NCBI GenBank assembly: GCA_024643595.1
Contig: JAHEMS010000162.1
Coordinates: forward strand, 1-7,620
Length of the DNA stretch: 7,620 nt
DNA from: Bacteroidota bacterium
GTDB taxonomy: Bacteria; Bacteroidota; Bacteroidia; Cytophagales; Cyclobacteriaceae
Direction of reading: 5' to 3'
Part shown: piece after piece, positions 7,428-7,620 of the stretch
Layout: each line of letters opens with the position of its first letter
Position numbering within the stretch: position 1 is the stretch's first letter
Notes under the pieces: generated by a model
Told to the model about the DNA's origin: nothing
Databases searched by the model: none
The model's input: only the letters and a program-made list of their open reading frames with translations
Program-made: the position numbers and the translations under genes

Positions 7428-7620
7428 AGAGAATTCGTATTTACTCAATACTCTTTGCCCTAGGTTTATCCTCTTCTGCTTATTCTCAAGAAGAAACATT
7501 AAATAACCTGGTGCATAAATTACAACATCATCAGCAAAATACATTACAGGAAAAAGTATTTGTTCATCTTGATCGCACCTCCTATGTGGGCGGAGAAACC
7601 ATGTGGTTTAAAGTATACGT
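7424..7620 (+). CDS. Secreted MG2/macroglobulin-like protein, N-terminal fragment
   Basis: The frame opens at the ATG at 7424, which overlaps the DUF4249 stop, and stays open to the window end (65 codons plus two bases). Residues 1–21 form a signal peptide (cleavage near SAYS|Q). Residues 42–65 (QEKVFVHLDRTSYVGGETMW followed by FKVY) match the opening of large Bacteroidota envelope proteins that start with an MG2/alpha-2-macroglobulin-like domain, where the usual form is EKxYLHxDRxxYxxGxTxWFKxY. Many of these proteins later carry a carboxypeptidase-regulatory-like or TonB-plug-like domain, but that part is outside the window. The ATGA junction implies coupled translation with the lipoprotein. 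The gene reads as the fourth member of the operon. The frame is not interrupted within the visible part. Confidence 0.85.
   Translation, partial: MKRIRIYSILFALGLSSSAYSQEETLNNLVHKLQHHQQNTLQEKVFVHLDRTSYVGGETMWFKVY

Overview
The window looks like chromosomal DNA from a member of the Bacteroidota, probably of the Cytophagales type. The grounds are the gene order pheT – small coiled-coil gene – zapA – rny, a TonB-dependent receptor paired with a DUF4249 lipoprotein, start codons without Shine-Dalgarno sequences, and moderate A+T content. The rank below phylum is inference. All genes are on the + strand.

Region 1 (1–2668) is a housekeeping block. It holds the 3' end of pheT (FDX-ACB domain of phenylalanyl-tRNA synthetase beta chain), a 98-residue coiled-coil protein, the Z-ring protein ZapA, and a full-length RNase Y (membrane anchor, coiled coil, KH, HD). 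A 7-bp inverted repeat and a possible promoter sit in the 72 bases between zapA and rny. A strong intrinsic terminator (2686–2725) closes the block.

Region 2 (2726–2820) is a short A+T-rich gap that should hold the promoter of the next operon. No convincing promoter can be read there.

Region 3 (2821–7620, continuing beyond the window) is an envelope operon of at least four tightly packed genes. They encode a secreted protein of unknown function, an outer-membrane TonB-dependent receptor with an N-terminal STN domain and a carboxypeptidase-regulatory-like domain, a DUF4249 lipoprotein, and the start of a secreted protein that resembles the MG2/macroglobulin-like large proteins of Bacteroidota. 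Two junctions are 4-base ATGA overlaps and the third has a 3-base gap, so co-translation and a shared function are likely. The probable role is uptake or sensing of an unidentified ligand at the outer membrane. The substrate cannot be read from the sequence.

There are no tRNA or rRNA genes, CRISPR arrays, insertion sequences or phage genes. The most interesting material is the envelope operon with its unassigned first gene and the ZapA partner candidate; nothing here is clearly a wholly new system.
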